From Mesobacillus jeotgali (GTDB lineage: Bacteria > Bacillota > Bacilli > Bacillales > Cytobacillaceae), in NCBI RefSeq assembly GCF_900166585.1, contig NZ_FVZC01000008.1:372001-436000 (forward strand): 64,000 nt of DNA, given 5' to 3'. A program made the translations under genes and the position numbers. Below the pieces are notes generated by a model. The model had not been told where the DNA came from. It was given only the letters and a program-made list of their open reading frames with translations, and made no database searches. This document shows positions 19,509-28,310 of this stretch, piece after piece (within the stretch, counting starts at the first letter, position 1; the number at the start of each line of letters is the position of its first letter).

Positions 19509-19673
19509 GTGTTTAAATTATTAATAAATTTTAAGTACAAATTTCATTTATTATTGCAAAATTATAATGAAGCCCTTATTCAAGATGCACTTTGTGAGAA
19601 ACTAAAAGCAAGTTTACAGCAAAAAGCGAGTTATCACGAGGAGAAAGCCGGGTCCCTTATAGCTAGATTGTAG
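19509..19673 (+). CDS. small protein, 54 aa, unknown
   Basis: A GTG-started gene of 54 codons (MFKLLINFKYKFHLLLQNYN... ending KAGSLIARL). AAGGAGG at 19495-19501 sits at ideal spacing, and a perfect terminator begins one base after the stop codon, so it is a free-standing monocistronic gene. The N-terminal half is hydrophobic and basic (residues 2-17), and the C-terminal half is a charged amphipathic helix (about 20-50), with one Cys near residue 29. There is no signal peptide. I do not recognise the family; a membrane-associated small regulator is possible but unproven. Confidence 0.72.
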   Translation: MFKLLINFKYKFHLLLQNYNEALIQDALCEKLKASLQQKASYHEEKAGSLIARL

Positions 19674-19697
19674 AGCAGGCATGCAGCCTGCTTTTTT
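19674..19697 (+). terminator. terminator of 54-aa small gene
   Basis: AGCAGGC (19674-19680) pairs with GCCTGCT (19686-19692) around a 5-nt loop, then TTTTT. It starts directly after the small gene's TAG and supports that gene as a complete transcription unit. Confidence 0.88.
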
Positions 19698-19721
19698 GAT
19701 TGCCTAAATGCTTTTGGTGCT

Positions 19722-20498
19722 CTAATCAGCAATAAAATAATCAATTAAATAATCTGCCCAAAGCTGGTGTCCTTTTTCGTTTGGTGTGCCAGGTTCACCA
19801 ATAAGAAATTTTTTTATATCTTCACTTTGGGGATCTGGCCATGCATCCCAATGATTAAGATAAGTAATATTGTTGCTTTCTGCATACTCCTTTAATGAAT
19901 CTACTTGCACTGGATAATACTTCGCTTGAAATAATGGGTTAGCAGGCTGCAGGAGTACAATCGCCCCCAGGTTGGCGGTTTTAATGGATTCTATTATTTT
20001 ATTAATATTTTCATTAGAATTCTCTATTGTCACTTGACCATTATCTTTAAGTATAAAGGGTTCAAGTAAAATTAAATCTGCTTTTTCGGCAGCCAATTCC
20101 TCATACTTCCTTTCCTCAATTATTTGAGTGGAATTAAGGTCATAAATCTTTACAGACACAACAATTGTTTCATGAAAGGTTTCCTTTAGTTTATCCTTTA
20201 ATATATATGCCCATCCAGAAGACTGTTGCCCCAATGCCGGTGAACCGGCAATTAAAATTTTGTATGGTTTCTTATCATTGATTGCTCGTTTATAGGATAA
20301 TTGTGCTTCAACAGGCCATTTTTTTGTATAAGATAAAATTTCGGTTCCTACATGTTCTGCCTCATCCTTTTCCTCCTTATAAAGACCACTCTTATCTTCA
20401 TAAGCTGTAACTTTTGTTTTTTCCTTCCAATGCTGATTTCCTAATACTAAAATCGCAAAACATACAATAGTAAGGCATATAGTGAGAAAATGTTTCAT
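19722..20498 (-). CDS. membrane-anchored SGNH/GDSL-type hydrolase
   Basis: A 258-aa protein with an N-terminal hydrophobic anchor or signal (residues 3-20) and an SGNH-hydrolase core. Block I reads ILIAGSPALGQQSSGW, with Ser86 as likely nucleophile. Block V reads NEKGHQLWADYL, with His244 as catalytic base. The usual GDS is replaced by GSP, a variant form. Such enzymes often remove acetyl or other acyl groups from polysaccharides. It is divergent from the capsule-control operon, so it may modify the exported polymer; that role is inferred. The GTG-like alternatives are not needed: ATG 20498 has GGGGGATTG upstream. Confidence 0.78.
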   Translation of the reverse strand: MKHFLTICLTIVCFAILVLGNQHWKEKTKVTAYEDKSGLYKEEKDEAEHVGTEILSYTKKWPVEAQLSYKRAINDKKPYKILIAGSPALGQQSSGWAYILKDKLKETFHETIVVSVKIYDLNSTQIIEERKYEELAAEKADLILLEPFILKDNGQVTIENSNENINKIIESIKTANLGAIVLLQPANPLFQAKYYPVQVDSLKEYAESNNITYLNHWDAWPDPQSEDIKKFLIGEPGTPNEKGHQLWADYLIDYFIAD

Positions 20499-20578
20499 TG
20501 CAATCCCCCAATATTTTCATTTCGTTGTGTATTTTTAACTAAATTATGACAATAAAAGGCAAATTTTTCAAATGAATA

Positions 20579-20587
20579 TGATATAAT
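20579..20587 (+). promoter_or_regulatory. extended -10 promoter of capsule-control operon
   Basis: TGATATAAT is a perfect extended -10 element 44 bp before the co-polymerase start. No good -35 is visible at 17 bp, which is normal for extended -10 promoters. The intergenic region is shared with the divergent SGNH gene. Confidence 0.6.
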
Positions 20588-20630
20588 TTGAGTTAGATAT
20601 TAGTAAAAAATAAACCAGCAGGAGGACAAA

Positions 20631-21377
20631 ATGGAAGAAGTTACTTTAAAAGACTTATATGGCATCTTAAGAAAAAGAATACTATTAATATTATCCTTAA
20701 CTCTTACAGCTGTTATAATGAGTGCTGCATTAAGCTATTTTTATTTAACACCAATATATCAGGCTTCCACCCAAATTCTTGTAAACCAGGCCAAGAATGA
20801 TCAGGAAAGATTAAATGCTGGGGATGTTCAAAATAACCTGCAATATATTAATACTTATAATGTAATCATTAAAAGTCCTGCCATTCTTAATCTGGTAATT
20901 GAAGAATTAAACCTTAAAGCAACCACTGCACAGCTCAATGATAAAATCCACGTTAGCAGCCAACAAAACTCTCAAGTAGTGAATATTTCCGTCCAAGATA
21001 GCAACATAGACAATGCAGTTTCAATCGCAAATACCACTGCTAAAGTTTTTCAAGAAGAGATTACAAAAATCATGAATGTTAATAATGTAAGCATACTTGC
21101 GGAAGCGACAGTTACTGAAGGGCAATCTCCAATTAAGCCAAAACCACTAATAAATATAGCAATTGCTTTGATTATTGGTCTAATGACTGGAATTGGATTG
21201 GCTTTTCTTCTTGATTATTTAGATAATACAATTAAAAATGAGCAGGAAATTGAATCCATTCTTGGCTTGCCTGTTCTCGGTGTAATAGCAGCCATAGATG
21301 ATTCTGAACTTGATTTCCGTGACAGTAAAAGAAAAACAAGGAATAAAAGAACGAGGGGGGAGAATCTTGGGCATTAA
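20631..21377 (+). CDS. capsular polysaccharide co-polymerase / BY-kinase modulator (YwqC/CpsC type)
   Basis: A 248-aa Wzz-domain membrane protein. Two transmembrane helices (about residues 18-38 and 175-196) flank an extracellular domain. The cytoplasmic C-terminal tail normally activates the partner tyrosine kinase. ILVNQ and the Pro-rich QSPIKPKPLINI before the second helix are family landmarks. It regulates polymer chain length. ATG 20631 has AGGAGGAC 9 nt upstream. Its 3' end overlaps the kinase gene by 11 nt. The order modulator-kinase-phosphatase is the same as ywqC-ywqD-ywqE in B. subtilis. Confidence 0.9.
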   Translation: MEEVTLKDLYGILRKRILLILSLTLTAVIMSAALSYFYLTPIYQASTQILVNQAKNDQERLNAGDVQNNLQYINTYNVIIKSPAILNLVIEELNLKATTAQLNDKIHVSSQQNSQVVNISVQDSNIDNAVSIANTTAKVFQEEITKIMNVNNVSILAEATVTEGQSPIKPKPLINIAIALIIGLMTGIGLAFLLDYLDNTIKNEQEIESILGLPVLGVIAAIDDSELDFRDSKRKTRNKRTRGENLGH

Positions 21378-22062
21378 AAAAGAAACAAAAAAAAGTATCT
21401 TGGACCAAAGAAGAAAGCTGATTGCAGCTCAGAATACAAGATCCCCGATTACCGAACAATACCGAACAATAAGGACAAATATCCAATTCACTTCATTTGA
21501 TAGTGAAATAAAAACAATAATGGTCACCTCTACTGGACCGGGGGAAGGGAAATCTACGACAGCGGCTAATCTTGCCGTCGTATTTTCCCAGCAAGGAAAA
21601 AACGTATTACTGGTTGATGCTGATTTAAGAAAACCTACTGTTCATTATACTTTCAACTTAACCAATACCTTTGGATTAACAAGTGTATTAACAAGACAGC
21701 TTTCAATAGAGGAAGCGGTAGTGGAGTCGAATTCATCTAGTTTATGCCTTCTATCCAGCGGGCCGATTCCACCTAATCCGGCTGAATTAATGGGATCTTC
21801 ATCAATGGATCTGTTCTTGAAAAATGCGAAAGAGAATTTCGACCTGATCATTTTTGACACGCCGCCGGTCTTAGCTGTAACCGACGCACAAATATTATCA
21901 AATAAATGTGATGGGACTATAGTGGTTGTTTCAAGTGGAAAGACAATAAGAGAAGAAGCTTCCAAGGCAAAAGATTTGCTAATGGCGGCCAAGGCCAAAA
22001 TACTAGGAGTCGTTTTAAATAACAAAAAATTTAAAAGTACTAACTATTATTATGGGAATTAA
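21367..22062 (+). CDS. BY-family protein tyrosine kinase (YwqD/EpsB/CpsD type)
   Basis: A 231-aa cytoplasmic bacterial tyrosine kinase that works with the preceding modulator. It has Walker A (STGPGEGKSTTAANLA), Walker A' (VLLVDADLRKP) and Walker B (LIIFDTPPV). It also has the C-terminal tyrosine cluster STNYYYGN used for autophosphorylation. TTG 21367 is chosen because GAGGGGGGAG (21353-21362) lies just upstream; the frame extends back inside the modulator gene, but without a ribosome site. Likely targets are UDP-sugar dehydrogenases or other capsule enzymes; none is adjacent. Followed 108 bp later by the cognate phosphatase. Confidence 0.92.
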   Translation: MGIKKETKKSILDQRRKLIAAQNTRSPITEQYRTIRTNIQFTSFDSEIKTIMVTSTGPGEGKSTTAANLAVVFSQQGKNVLLVDADLRKPTVHYTFNLTNTFGLTSVLTRQLSIEEAVVESNSSSLCLLSSGPIPPNPAELMGSSSMDLFLKNAKENFDLIIFDTPPVLAVTDAQILSNKCDGTIVVVSSGKTIREEASKAKDLLMAAKAKILGVVLNNKKFKSTNYYYGN

Positions 22063-22170
22063 TTTGTAAGTTGACGTAATTCGACAAAAAACACCCTTTA
22101 CCGTATTTTTTAGGGATGATAACATTGGAATATACCTAAAAAATTACAAAATTCGGAAAAGGTGAGTGCA

Positions 22171-22938
22171 ATGATAGACATACATTGTCATATACTGCAT
22201 GGAATTGATGATGGACCAAGAACGCTGGGAGAAAGTATTTCTTTAGCCAAAAGTGCTGTGAAGGAGGGCATCCATACAATCATTGCTACTCCCCACCATA
22301 AAAATGGGCGCTATATAAATACAAAAGCGAGTATTCTAGAGAAGGTATCTGAATTAAATGGAATTCTGCAAATAGAAAAGATACCACTGACAATCCTGCC
22401 CGGGCAGGAAACAGCTATCCATGGTGATATTTTAAGCGGAATTGAAATGGGTGAAATACTCACTTTGGCACGCACCCAGTATTTATTCATTGAATTTCCC
22501 GCAAATCATGTTCCACACTATTCAGAACAAATTTTCTACGAGATCCAGTTGAAAGGAATAATCCCTGTTATAGTTCACCCTGAAAGAAATGCCGAGATCA
22601 TAGAACGCCCCGATACCCTTTATAAGCTCGTTAAAAATGGCGCTCTTGCTCAAATTACTGCATCAAGCATAGCTGGCCAGTTTGGGAAAAAGATTAAGGC
22701 TTTCTCCGAGCAGCTAATAGATGCTAATCTTGTTCATTTTATTGCTTCTGATGCCCACAATTCGGACAAACGAAGTTTTTATATGCAGCAAGCTTACTCA
22801 AATGTAAGAAAACGTTATGGAACTGATATGGTATATCTATTAAGGGATAATGCCGAACTTCTTATTCAAGGTAACAATATTTATAAGGATATACCTGCAC
22901 GTGTAAGAAAAAGAAAAAAGATTGGATGGTTCAATTAA
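22171..22938 (+). CDS. PHP-type protein tyrosine phosphatase (YwqE/CpsB type)
   Basis: A 255-aa metal-dependent phosphatase that dephosphorylates the BY-kinase. It begins MIDIHCHILHGIDDGPRT, the PHP metal-binding motif with Asp and two His ligands. Further ligands are in TPHHKNGRY, VIVHPERN and FIASDAHN. Length agrees with B. subtilis YwqE (about 254 aa). ATG 22171 follows AAAAGGTGAG; an in-frame GTG at 22162 is less well placed. It closes the capsule-control operon, with a terminator about 70 bp further on. Confidence 0.93.
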   Translation: MIDIHCHILHGIDDGPRTLGESISLAKSAVKEGIHTIIATPHHKNGRYINTKASILEKVSELNGILQIEKIPLTILPGQETAIHGDILSGIEMGEILTLARTQYLFIEFPANHVPHYSEQIFYEIQLKGIIPVIVHPERNAEIIERPDTLYKLVKNGALAQITASSIAGQFGKKIKAFSEQLIDANLVHFIASDAHNSDKRSFYMQQAYSNVRKRYGTDMVYLLRDNAELLIQGNNIYKDIPARVRKRKKIGWFN

Positions 22939-23005
22939 AAGAATTTAAAAGATTTCTAGAACCTATTCAAATAAATCCTTTATAAAACAAAATATGCGGT
23001 AGCGG

Positions 23006-23032
23006 ATCTCGGATAAATCCCGGGATTTTTTT
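23006..23032 (+). terminator. terminator of capsule-control operon
   Basis: ATCTCGG (23006-23012) pairs with CCGGGAT (23020-23026), one wobble, 7-nt loop, followed by TTTTTT. The remaining 170 bp to the subtilase start hold no recognised gene. Confidence 0.8.
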
Positions 23033-23201
23033 AACGTCATAAGTACATAGAAAATAGATTGTGAAAGATAAATTCCAACAGAATTCGCAATTACCAGATG
23101 ATATATTGGTAAAAAGTTACTGGAGAAAAAATTGGATGACTCATTAACTAGCAATATAGTTAGCCGATATTATAGTTACAAAATAAATTTAAGGGAGACT
23201 C

Positions 23202-26200
23202 ATGATGAGATTCAGGGGCACACTTGTTTTTGCCATTTTATTTTTCTTTGTTTTTGTTTCAGTTGGTTCTGCAGAAGAGGAGAAAATAAATCCGAAGATA
23301 TCAAAGTTTAATACAGCAGCCTTATTTGATAAGAAAAAAGACTTCGAAAATAGAGAGTTAATTATCAAATTTGAATCTAATATTACTTCAGAAGAAAAAC
23401 AACAAATTCTTCAGTCTGTAAACGTGAAGGAACTTACTAATCTTAAGCTTGGTAACTTAACCTTAGTTTCAACAGACACAGAAGATGAATTAACTACTAT
23501 TGCTGAAAATCTATTAAGGTTTAAGCAAGTAGAATATGTGGAACCAAACTACAAGCTCGGTGCCACTTTTACCCCGGGAGATCCGGGCTACAGTAAACAG
23601 TGGTATTTAAATAAAATTGAAATGCCAAAAGCCTGGGATATAAATAAAGGAGCATCTAATGTTACTGTAGCTGTTATCGACGGTGGTGTACAAACCAGCC
23701 ACCCGGATTTAAAAGGTAAAATGGTAGCTCCAATAGATATCACTACCGGCCGTTCAACTATAACTGGTGAACCCCATGGAACCCATGTAGCTGGCATAAT
23801 TGCTGCCACGATAAATAAGACGGGAGTATCAGGTATTGCCCCCAATGTTAAAATAATGCCTGTTAATGTTTTTAAAGGGGAAACCGCCAATGTAGATGAT
23901 ATTGTCAAGGGTATTAAGTATGCAGTCGATCATAAAGCTGATATTTTGAACTTGAGCCTTGGCAGTAGAAGCTATAGTTACGCATTAGAATATGCTGTAA
24001 AGTATGCGAATTCAAAAGGAGTCATGGTTATAGCGGCCGCTGGAAATGAAAGTACGTATATTTCTACCTATCCAGCTGCAATTTCTTCAGTATTAGCTGT
24101 AAGTGCCACGGATAAAAATGATAAAATAACCGGGTTTTCCAATTATGGATCCTATATAGATATTGCGGCACCTGGTTTAGATATCTTTTCAACCATTTCG
24201 GGAAGTTCTTATACAAATATGAGCGGTACTTCGATGGCTTCACCTGTAGTATCTGGTGTGAGTGCATTAGTATTATCGAAGAATCCGCTTTTAAAACCGG
24301 CTCAGGTTGAAAGTATATTAAAGAAATCTGCTTATGATTTAGGGTCAAAAGGCTGGGATTCCTTTTATGGACACGGCAGGGTGGATGCATATAAAGCATT
24401 ATTCGTTACCCCATATCCTGTTCATAGCCTTACGATTAGTGCTCGATCTTTTACAATGAAAGGAACGAATAAAAATAATATTTCTTTCTACGCACAAGGC
24501 GGCACAACGGCTTCTTTATACATTCAAAATTCAAAAGGGACCATTATCAAAAAACTCATCACTAATAGAAAATGGGCTGGAGGAAAATTAACTGCAGCAT
24601 GGGATGGAAAAATGGATAATGGCAACTATGCAATAAGTGGAACATATAAATTAGTGGCCAAGGCGACAAACGGGAAGAAAACAGTTTATAAGAGTGCGAC
24701 CATGAACGTTATAGACAAGGTGACGACATCAATCCAGGCGGCTTCATCTGTTCAGTTTTCACCCGCTCTAAAGGCTAAACTGTCCATCCCGTATTATCTT
24801 ACTAAAAATGCAAGAGTGACAGCTGTCATTTATGACAGCAAACATAGAGAAGTGAAGAGGCTTCATAATAAAACAGCTTTAAAGCCAGGTAAGAAGACGC
24901 TTGTTTGGAACGGCAAAAACAATAAAGGCAAAAAGATAAGTAACGGTAAGTATACTCTGGTAATGTCCGCGTATGACACCAAAAATGTTAAAAAAGCTTC
25001 CAAAAGGGTTGCTGTTTCAGTCGATTCAGTTATGCCCAAAGGCAATTTAACCATTGTCTCTTCCCTATTTAAAATGGATGGAAGAGTGAAGCCGGGAGTA
25101 AAAGTAAACTTCAATGAATGGGTTTATGTAAGAACATATGTTACAACAGATAAAGGTGTAAAAGTAAAGAAATTGACGTATGACAAGGTATTTAAACCTG
25201 GTGCTTCAACACTTTCCTGGAATGGGAAAAATGACAAAGGACTATACGCAGCAGAGGGGAAATATCGATACTATATTGAGTACCGGGATGCCGCTGGAAA
25301 TAAAAAATCAATGAAAAGCAGTATTTTTAGCGTTCAGGATTGGGTCAAACCGGCAATTAGGTCAATCGCGCCAATTACGTATCGTTCAAAAACCAACCTG
25401 CCGATCTCATATACGATCAGCAAACCTGGAATTGTTAAAATTGAGCTTTTGAAAGACAATAAAATATTTCGGACAATCCTGACATCAACTTATAAAGCCA
25501 AAGGTAGCTATTCCTTTGTTTTTAATGGGAAAGATCAGGCTGGGAACTACTTAGTTGATGGAAAATATCAATTCAGGATTTCAATAACCGATAAATATAA
25601 ATTAACTACCATATATAATGGATATATTACAGTTGCCTTAACTAAGGTTGTCATAAATTATCCTTCTGTTGTTCAGTATTTTCCAGGTGATGAGGCTGCC
25701 GTATACTATAATTTATCCGAGAATGCCAACGTGACAATTGAGATATTTAACGAATTGAATCAGAAAGTCAAAACCATTACTGCAAACACATCAAAACTGC
25801 AAGGAACTAATTCGTTTGTATGGGATGGCTCCTTCGATGGCAACTTCCCGGAAGTCAGTGATATCTACTACTATACAATCAAAGCAAAAAATACAGCAGG
25901 AAATGAAACAGCAGTAAAAGGAAAGATGACATTGGATGAGGATCCAGTCTGGCTGAAATCCAAAAGCTTCAGCTTCTCTGCTTCAGAAGGAAGCGGGAAT
26001 ATTAATAATCTTGAGTTTGATATCTCGGTCACTCAACAAATAAAAATGACTTTAATTGTATTTGATTCCTCATATAATCTTTTAGATGAAAAGGAATTCG
26101 ATCTGTTCAATGGTGTGAATACGTTAGAATATCCGTTGCCAGCTAGCACTGACCGAAACTATATCATTGAGTTTAAGGATTTGTTAGGAAATCTATATTA

Positions 26201-26219
26201 TTATAGTATCCAAGAGTAA
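23202..26219 (+). CDS. secreted S8 subtilisin-like protease with FlgD/Ig-like repeats
   Basis: A 1005-aa secreted serine protease. A signal peptide (about 1-24) is followed by an I9-type propeptide (about 48-118) and the S8 catalytic domain (about 128-400). The catalytic residues are Asp160 (VAVIDGG), His192 (PHGTHVAG), oxyanion Asn282 and Ser344 (SGTSMASP). The C-terminal half holds repeated FlgD-like beta modules with a WxGK...GKY signature at residues 467, 569, 673 and 774 and a variant near 875, about 102 residues apart. Such modules may bind wall or matrix. Two ATGs occur, 23202 and 23205; AAGGGAG spacing favours the second. Likely a matrix-processing or feeding protease. Confidence 0.93.
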   Translation: MMRFRGTLVFAILFFFVFVSVGSAEEEKINPKISKFNTAALFDKKKDFENRELIIKFESNITSEEKQQILQSVNVKELTNLKLGNLTLVSTDTEDELTTIAENLLRFKQVEYVEPNYKLGATFTPGDPGYSKQWYLNKIEMPKAWDINKGASNVTVAVIDGGVQTSHPDLKGKMVAPIDITTGRSTITGEPHGTHVAGIIAATINKTGVSGIAPNVKIMPVNVFKGETANVDDIVKGIKYAVDHKADILNLSLGSRSYSYALEYAVKYANSKGVMVIAAAGNESTYISTYPAAISSVLAVSATDKNDKITGFSNYGSYIDIAAPGLDIFSTISGSSYTNMSGTSMASPVVSGVSALVLSKNPLLKPAQVESILKKSAYDLGSKGWDSFYGHGRVDAYKALFVTPYPVHSLTISARSFTMKGTNKNNISFYAQGGTTASLYIQNSKGTIIKKLITNRKWAGGKLTAAWDGKMDNGNYAISGTYKLVAKATNGKKTVYKSATMNVIDKVTTSIQAASSVQFSPALKAKLSIPYYLTKNARVTAVIYDSKHREVKRLHNKTALKPGKKTLVWNGKNNKGKKISNGKYTLVMSAYDTKNVKKASKRVAVSVDSVMPKGNLTIVSSLFKMDGRVKPGVKVNFNEWVYVRTYVTTDKGVKVKKLTYDKVFKPGASTLSWNGKNDKGLYAAEGKYRYYIEYRDAAGNKKSMKSSIFSVQDWVKPAIRSIAPITYRSKTNLPISYTISKPGIVKIELLKDNKIFRTILTSTYKAKGSYSFVFNGKDQAGNYLVDGKYQFRISITDKYKLTTIYNGYITVALTKVVINYPSVVQYFPGDEAAVYYNLSENANVTIEIFNELNQKVKTITANTSKLQGTNSFVWDGSFDGNFPEVSDIYYYTIKAKNTAGNETAVKGKMTLDEDPVWLKSKSFSFSASEGSGNINNLEFDISVTQQIKMTLIVFDSSYNLLDEKEFDLFNGVNTLEYPLPASTDRNYIIEFKDLLGNLYYYSIQE

Positions 26220-26228
26220 TAACAGTGG

Positions 26229-26262
26229 AAAAGCATGCTGATTCAAAAGGCATGCTTTTTTT
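26229..26262 (+). terminator. terminator of subtilase gene
   Basis: AAAAGCATGC (26229-26238) pairs with GCATGCTTTT (26250-26259), loop of 11 nt, then further T residues. It lies inside an open frame that extends upstream of the next gene, and so argues against the longer start there. Confidence 0.92.
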
Positions 26263-26341
26263 AAATTTATATATCCTGTTTTTACCTGTAATGGTATATT
26301 TATATAAGAATAATAGATATTTTTTACTAGGGGGAATAGCA

Positions 26342-28039
26342 GTGTTTTTGAAAAGAGTAATGGTAGCTGTAATGATTTTATTCTTGCTTCTTCCAGGCTT
26401 GCTGCCCGTAGAGAAAGCAGAAGCAGCGACTCTAAGTTCTTATCAGAATTTTAACCAAAGCCTATCAAAGGAACTTAAGGCTTATATGAAGAAATCAGGT
26501 GGAAATATCACCTTGCACTATAGGGAATTTTCTACCGGTGATGAATTTAAGATTAATAGTACAAGTCCAAAGAAAGCGGCCAGTACCATTAAACTGCCTC
26601 TGGCCCTATATGTAATGGAGCTTGCCGCAGCTAAGAAAATCAATCTTAATGAAAAGCTGACCTACAAAAAACATCATTACTATGGAGGCAGTGGAATAAT
26701 CAAAAAGCAAAAATTCGGAACAAAATATACAATTAGAGATTTGGTCAAAAAATCTATGGTATATAGTGATAATATTGCTTTTATTATGCTTCGTGAAAAA
26801 GTGGGGAAGAACAATTTTATTGCCTATATGAAAAAAATAGGCGGGAAGAATGCATATCCAAAGGGTCAGAATCTTACCTCCTCAGCTGACCTGGTCGTAT
26901 ACGCGAATCGTCTATACAATTTTTCAAGGGAAAACGTTCTTGGTCAGGAATTAGTAGGGTATTTAAAAAAGACGGTTTATAACACTACGATTCCTAAAGG
27001 TATTAAAGGAACTCAAATAGCTCATAAGGTGGGAATGATTCCCGAATCAAAAATATATAACGATATTGGAATAGTTTATGATAAAAATCCATTTGCTCTG
27101 GCGGTAATGACAAATAAACTATCATATTCTAAATCTCAGAAGGTCATAGCTGATATAGCTTCAATTGTCTATAAACATCATAAGAGTAAAAACAAAGTTT
27201 CCTATGTTAAAACTAAGAAAACCACATTAGTTTATCCAATCCCGATTCTAAATTTCAAACAAAAATTTGGAAGTCTGGCTAAAGGTGAATCGTTTATGAT
27301 TTCAGCTGACAAAGGCAGCTGGTACGAAATCCAGTATGGCGGGAAGAAAGGATATATATATAAAAGAGATGTGTATGCCTATTCCAAACCGCCAATTAGT
27401 GGATTTATCACTGGTACATTAAAAAACAATGGCTGGGTCAAAGCGAAAAATTACACTAAGGTGTTAAATAAGCCTGCTGCGAATGGAAAGGTATTATTGT
27501 CTCTTTACAAAGGAACATCCATTTATATACATTCCCTTTCCGGCAGCTATTATAAAGCCATAATTGGAAATAGAGTCGGTTATGTTCATAAAGATGCTGT
27601 CGAACTGCTGTATTCTGACTCTGTTAAGTATTTTGAGGTAACAGAAGAGGGTGCCTGGGTATCTTATCGCAGACAAGACGGAGTCTATGTTAGGATGGGT
27701 TTCCTGAAAAAAGGACAGGTATTCAGCCGGACAAAGGATGCAGGAGCATTTAACGAGGTACAAATTGGAACAACAAAAGCATACGTAAATAAAAACGATA
27801 CGAAGCCGCTATTTAGTGCAACGATTATTAACCCTGCTGGCAGCGAGCCGGCTGCAGGGCAACTTACACTGAATCTGCAACAAGATGTATATAGTCAACC
27901 ATCAGGCAATTCTTCAGACATAATCGGTAAGTTTGATGTTGGGCAAGTAGTCAGCTATATAAGAGTTATTGATAGATGGTATGAAATTAATTTCCTTGGA
28001 CGGAAAGTCTATATTAAAAATCCAGCAAGTACCAACTAA
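26342..28039 (+). CDS. secreted beta-lactamase-fold serine hydrolase with SH3-like C-terminus
   Basis: A 565-aa secreted protein. GTG 26342 has AGGGGGAAT upstream and yields a clean signal peptide (about 1-28, ending KAEA); the longer frame from 26225 would run through a terminator. Residues 40-290 form a class-A beta-lactamase/transpeptidase-like domain with Ser81-x-x-Lys84 (STIK), SDN at 142-144 and HKVG at 228-231 in place of KTG. The rest comprises several degenerate SH3-like wall-binding repeats. It may be a wall carboxypeptidase or esterase rather than an antibiotic-degrading enzyme; I infer this from the altered KTG box and the wall-binding tail. Confidence 0.82.
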   Translation: MFLKRVMVAVMILFLLLPGLLPVEKAEAATLSSYQNFNQSLSKELKAYMKKSGGNITLHYREFSTGDEFKINSTSPKKAASTIKLPLALYVMELAAAKKINLNEKLTYKKHHYYGGSGIIKKQKFGTKYTIRDLVKKSMVYSDNIAFIMLREKVGKNNFIAYMKKIGGKNAYPKGQNLTSSADLVVYANRLYNFSRENVLGQELVGYLKKTVYNTTIPKGIKGTQIAHKVGMIPESKIYNDIGIVYDKNPFALAVMTNKLSYSKSQKVIADIASIVYKHHKSKNKVSYVKTKKTTLVYPIPILNFKQKFGSLAKGESFMISADKGSWYEIQYGGKKGYIYKRDVYAYSKPPISGFITGTLKNNGWVKAKNYTKVLNKPAANGKVLLSLYKGTSIYIHSLSGSYYKAIIGNRVGYVHKDAVELLYSDSVKYFEVTEEGAWVSYRRQDGVYVRMGFLKKGQVFSRTKDAGAFNEVQIGTTKAYVNKNDTKPLFSATIINPAGSEPAAGQLTLNLQQDVYSQPSGNSSDIIGKFDVGQVVSYIRVIDRWYEINFLGRKVYIKNPASTN

Positions 28040-28057
28040 ATAGTTAGTAATGAAACG

Positions 28058-28084
28058 GAGTGTCTAAATTGACACTCTTTTTTT
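28058..28084 (+). terminator. terminator of serine hydrolase gene
   Basis: GAGTGTC pairs with GACACTC around TAAATT, followed by seven T residues. The next 226 bp to the glycosyltransferase hold only an unexplained AAGGAGGT at about 28216 with no start codon after it. Confidence 0.9.
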
Positions 28085-28310
28085 GTTATGTTTTAACCCA
28101 CAGTAAATAATTTAAACCCATTGTAAATAAGGTATAGATTTTGTTATTTATTGCTCGAACAAGCTTTTCATCAAAAATATTAGGATATTATAGTCATAAA
28201 TAAGCCAACAAAATAAGGAGGTAGGCACAAGAGGAATAAGCAGCAATCATTTGGTCAATAATGGCTGTATATTCACTATTAAAAAACTAACTGCGGCTGG
28301 AGGAGTATGA

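Noticed and set aside
26225..26341. 39-residue N-terminal extension of the serine hydrolase
   Set aside because: It contains the terminator of the previous gene; GTG 26342 has a good ribosome site and begins a signal peptide.
28090..28310. Short direct repeats with a lone AAGGAGGT before the GT2 gene
   Set aside because: No start codon follows at usable distance and the repeats are brief; probably chance in AT-rich DNA.
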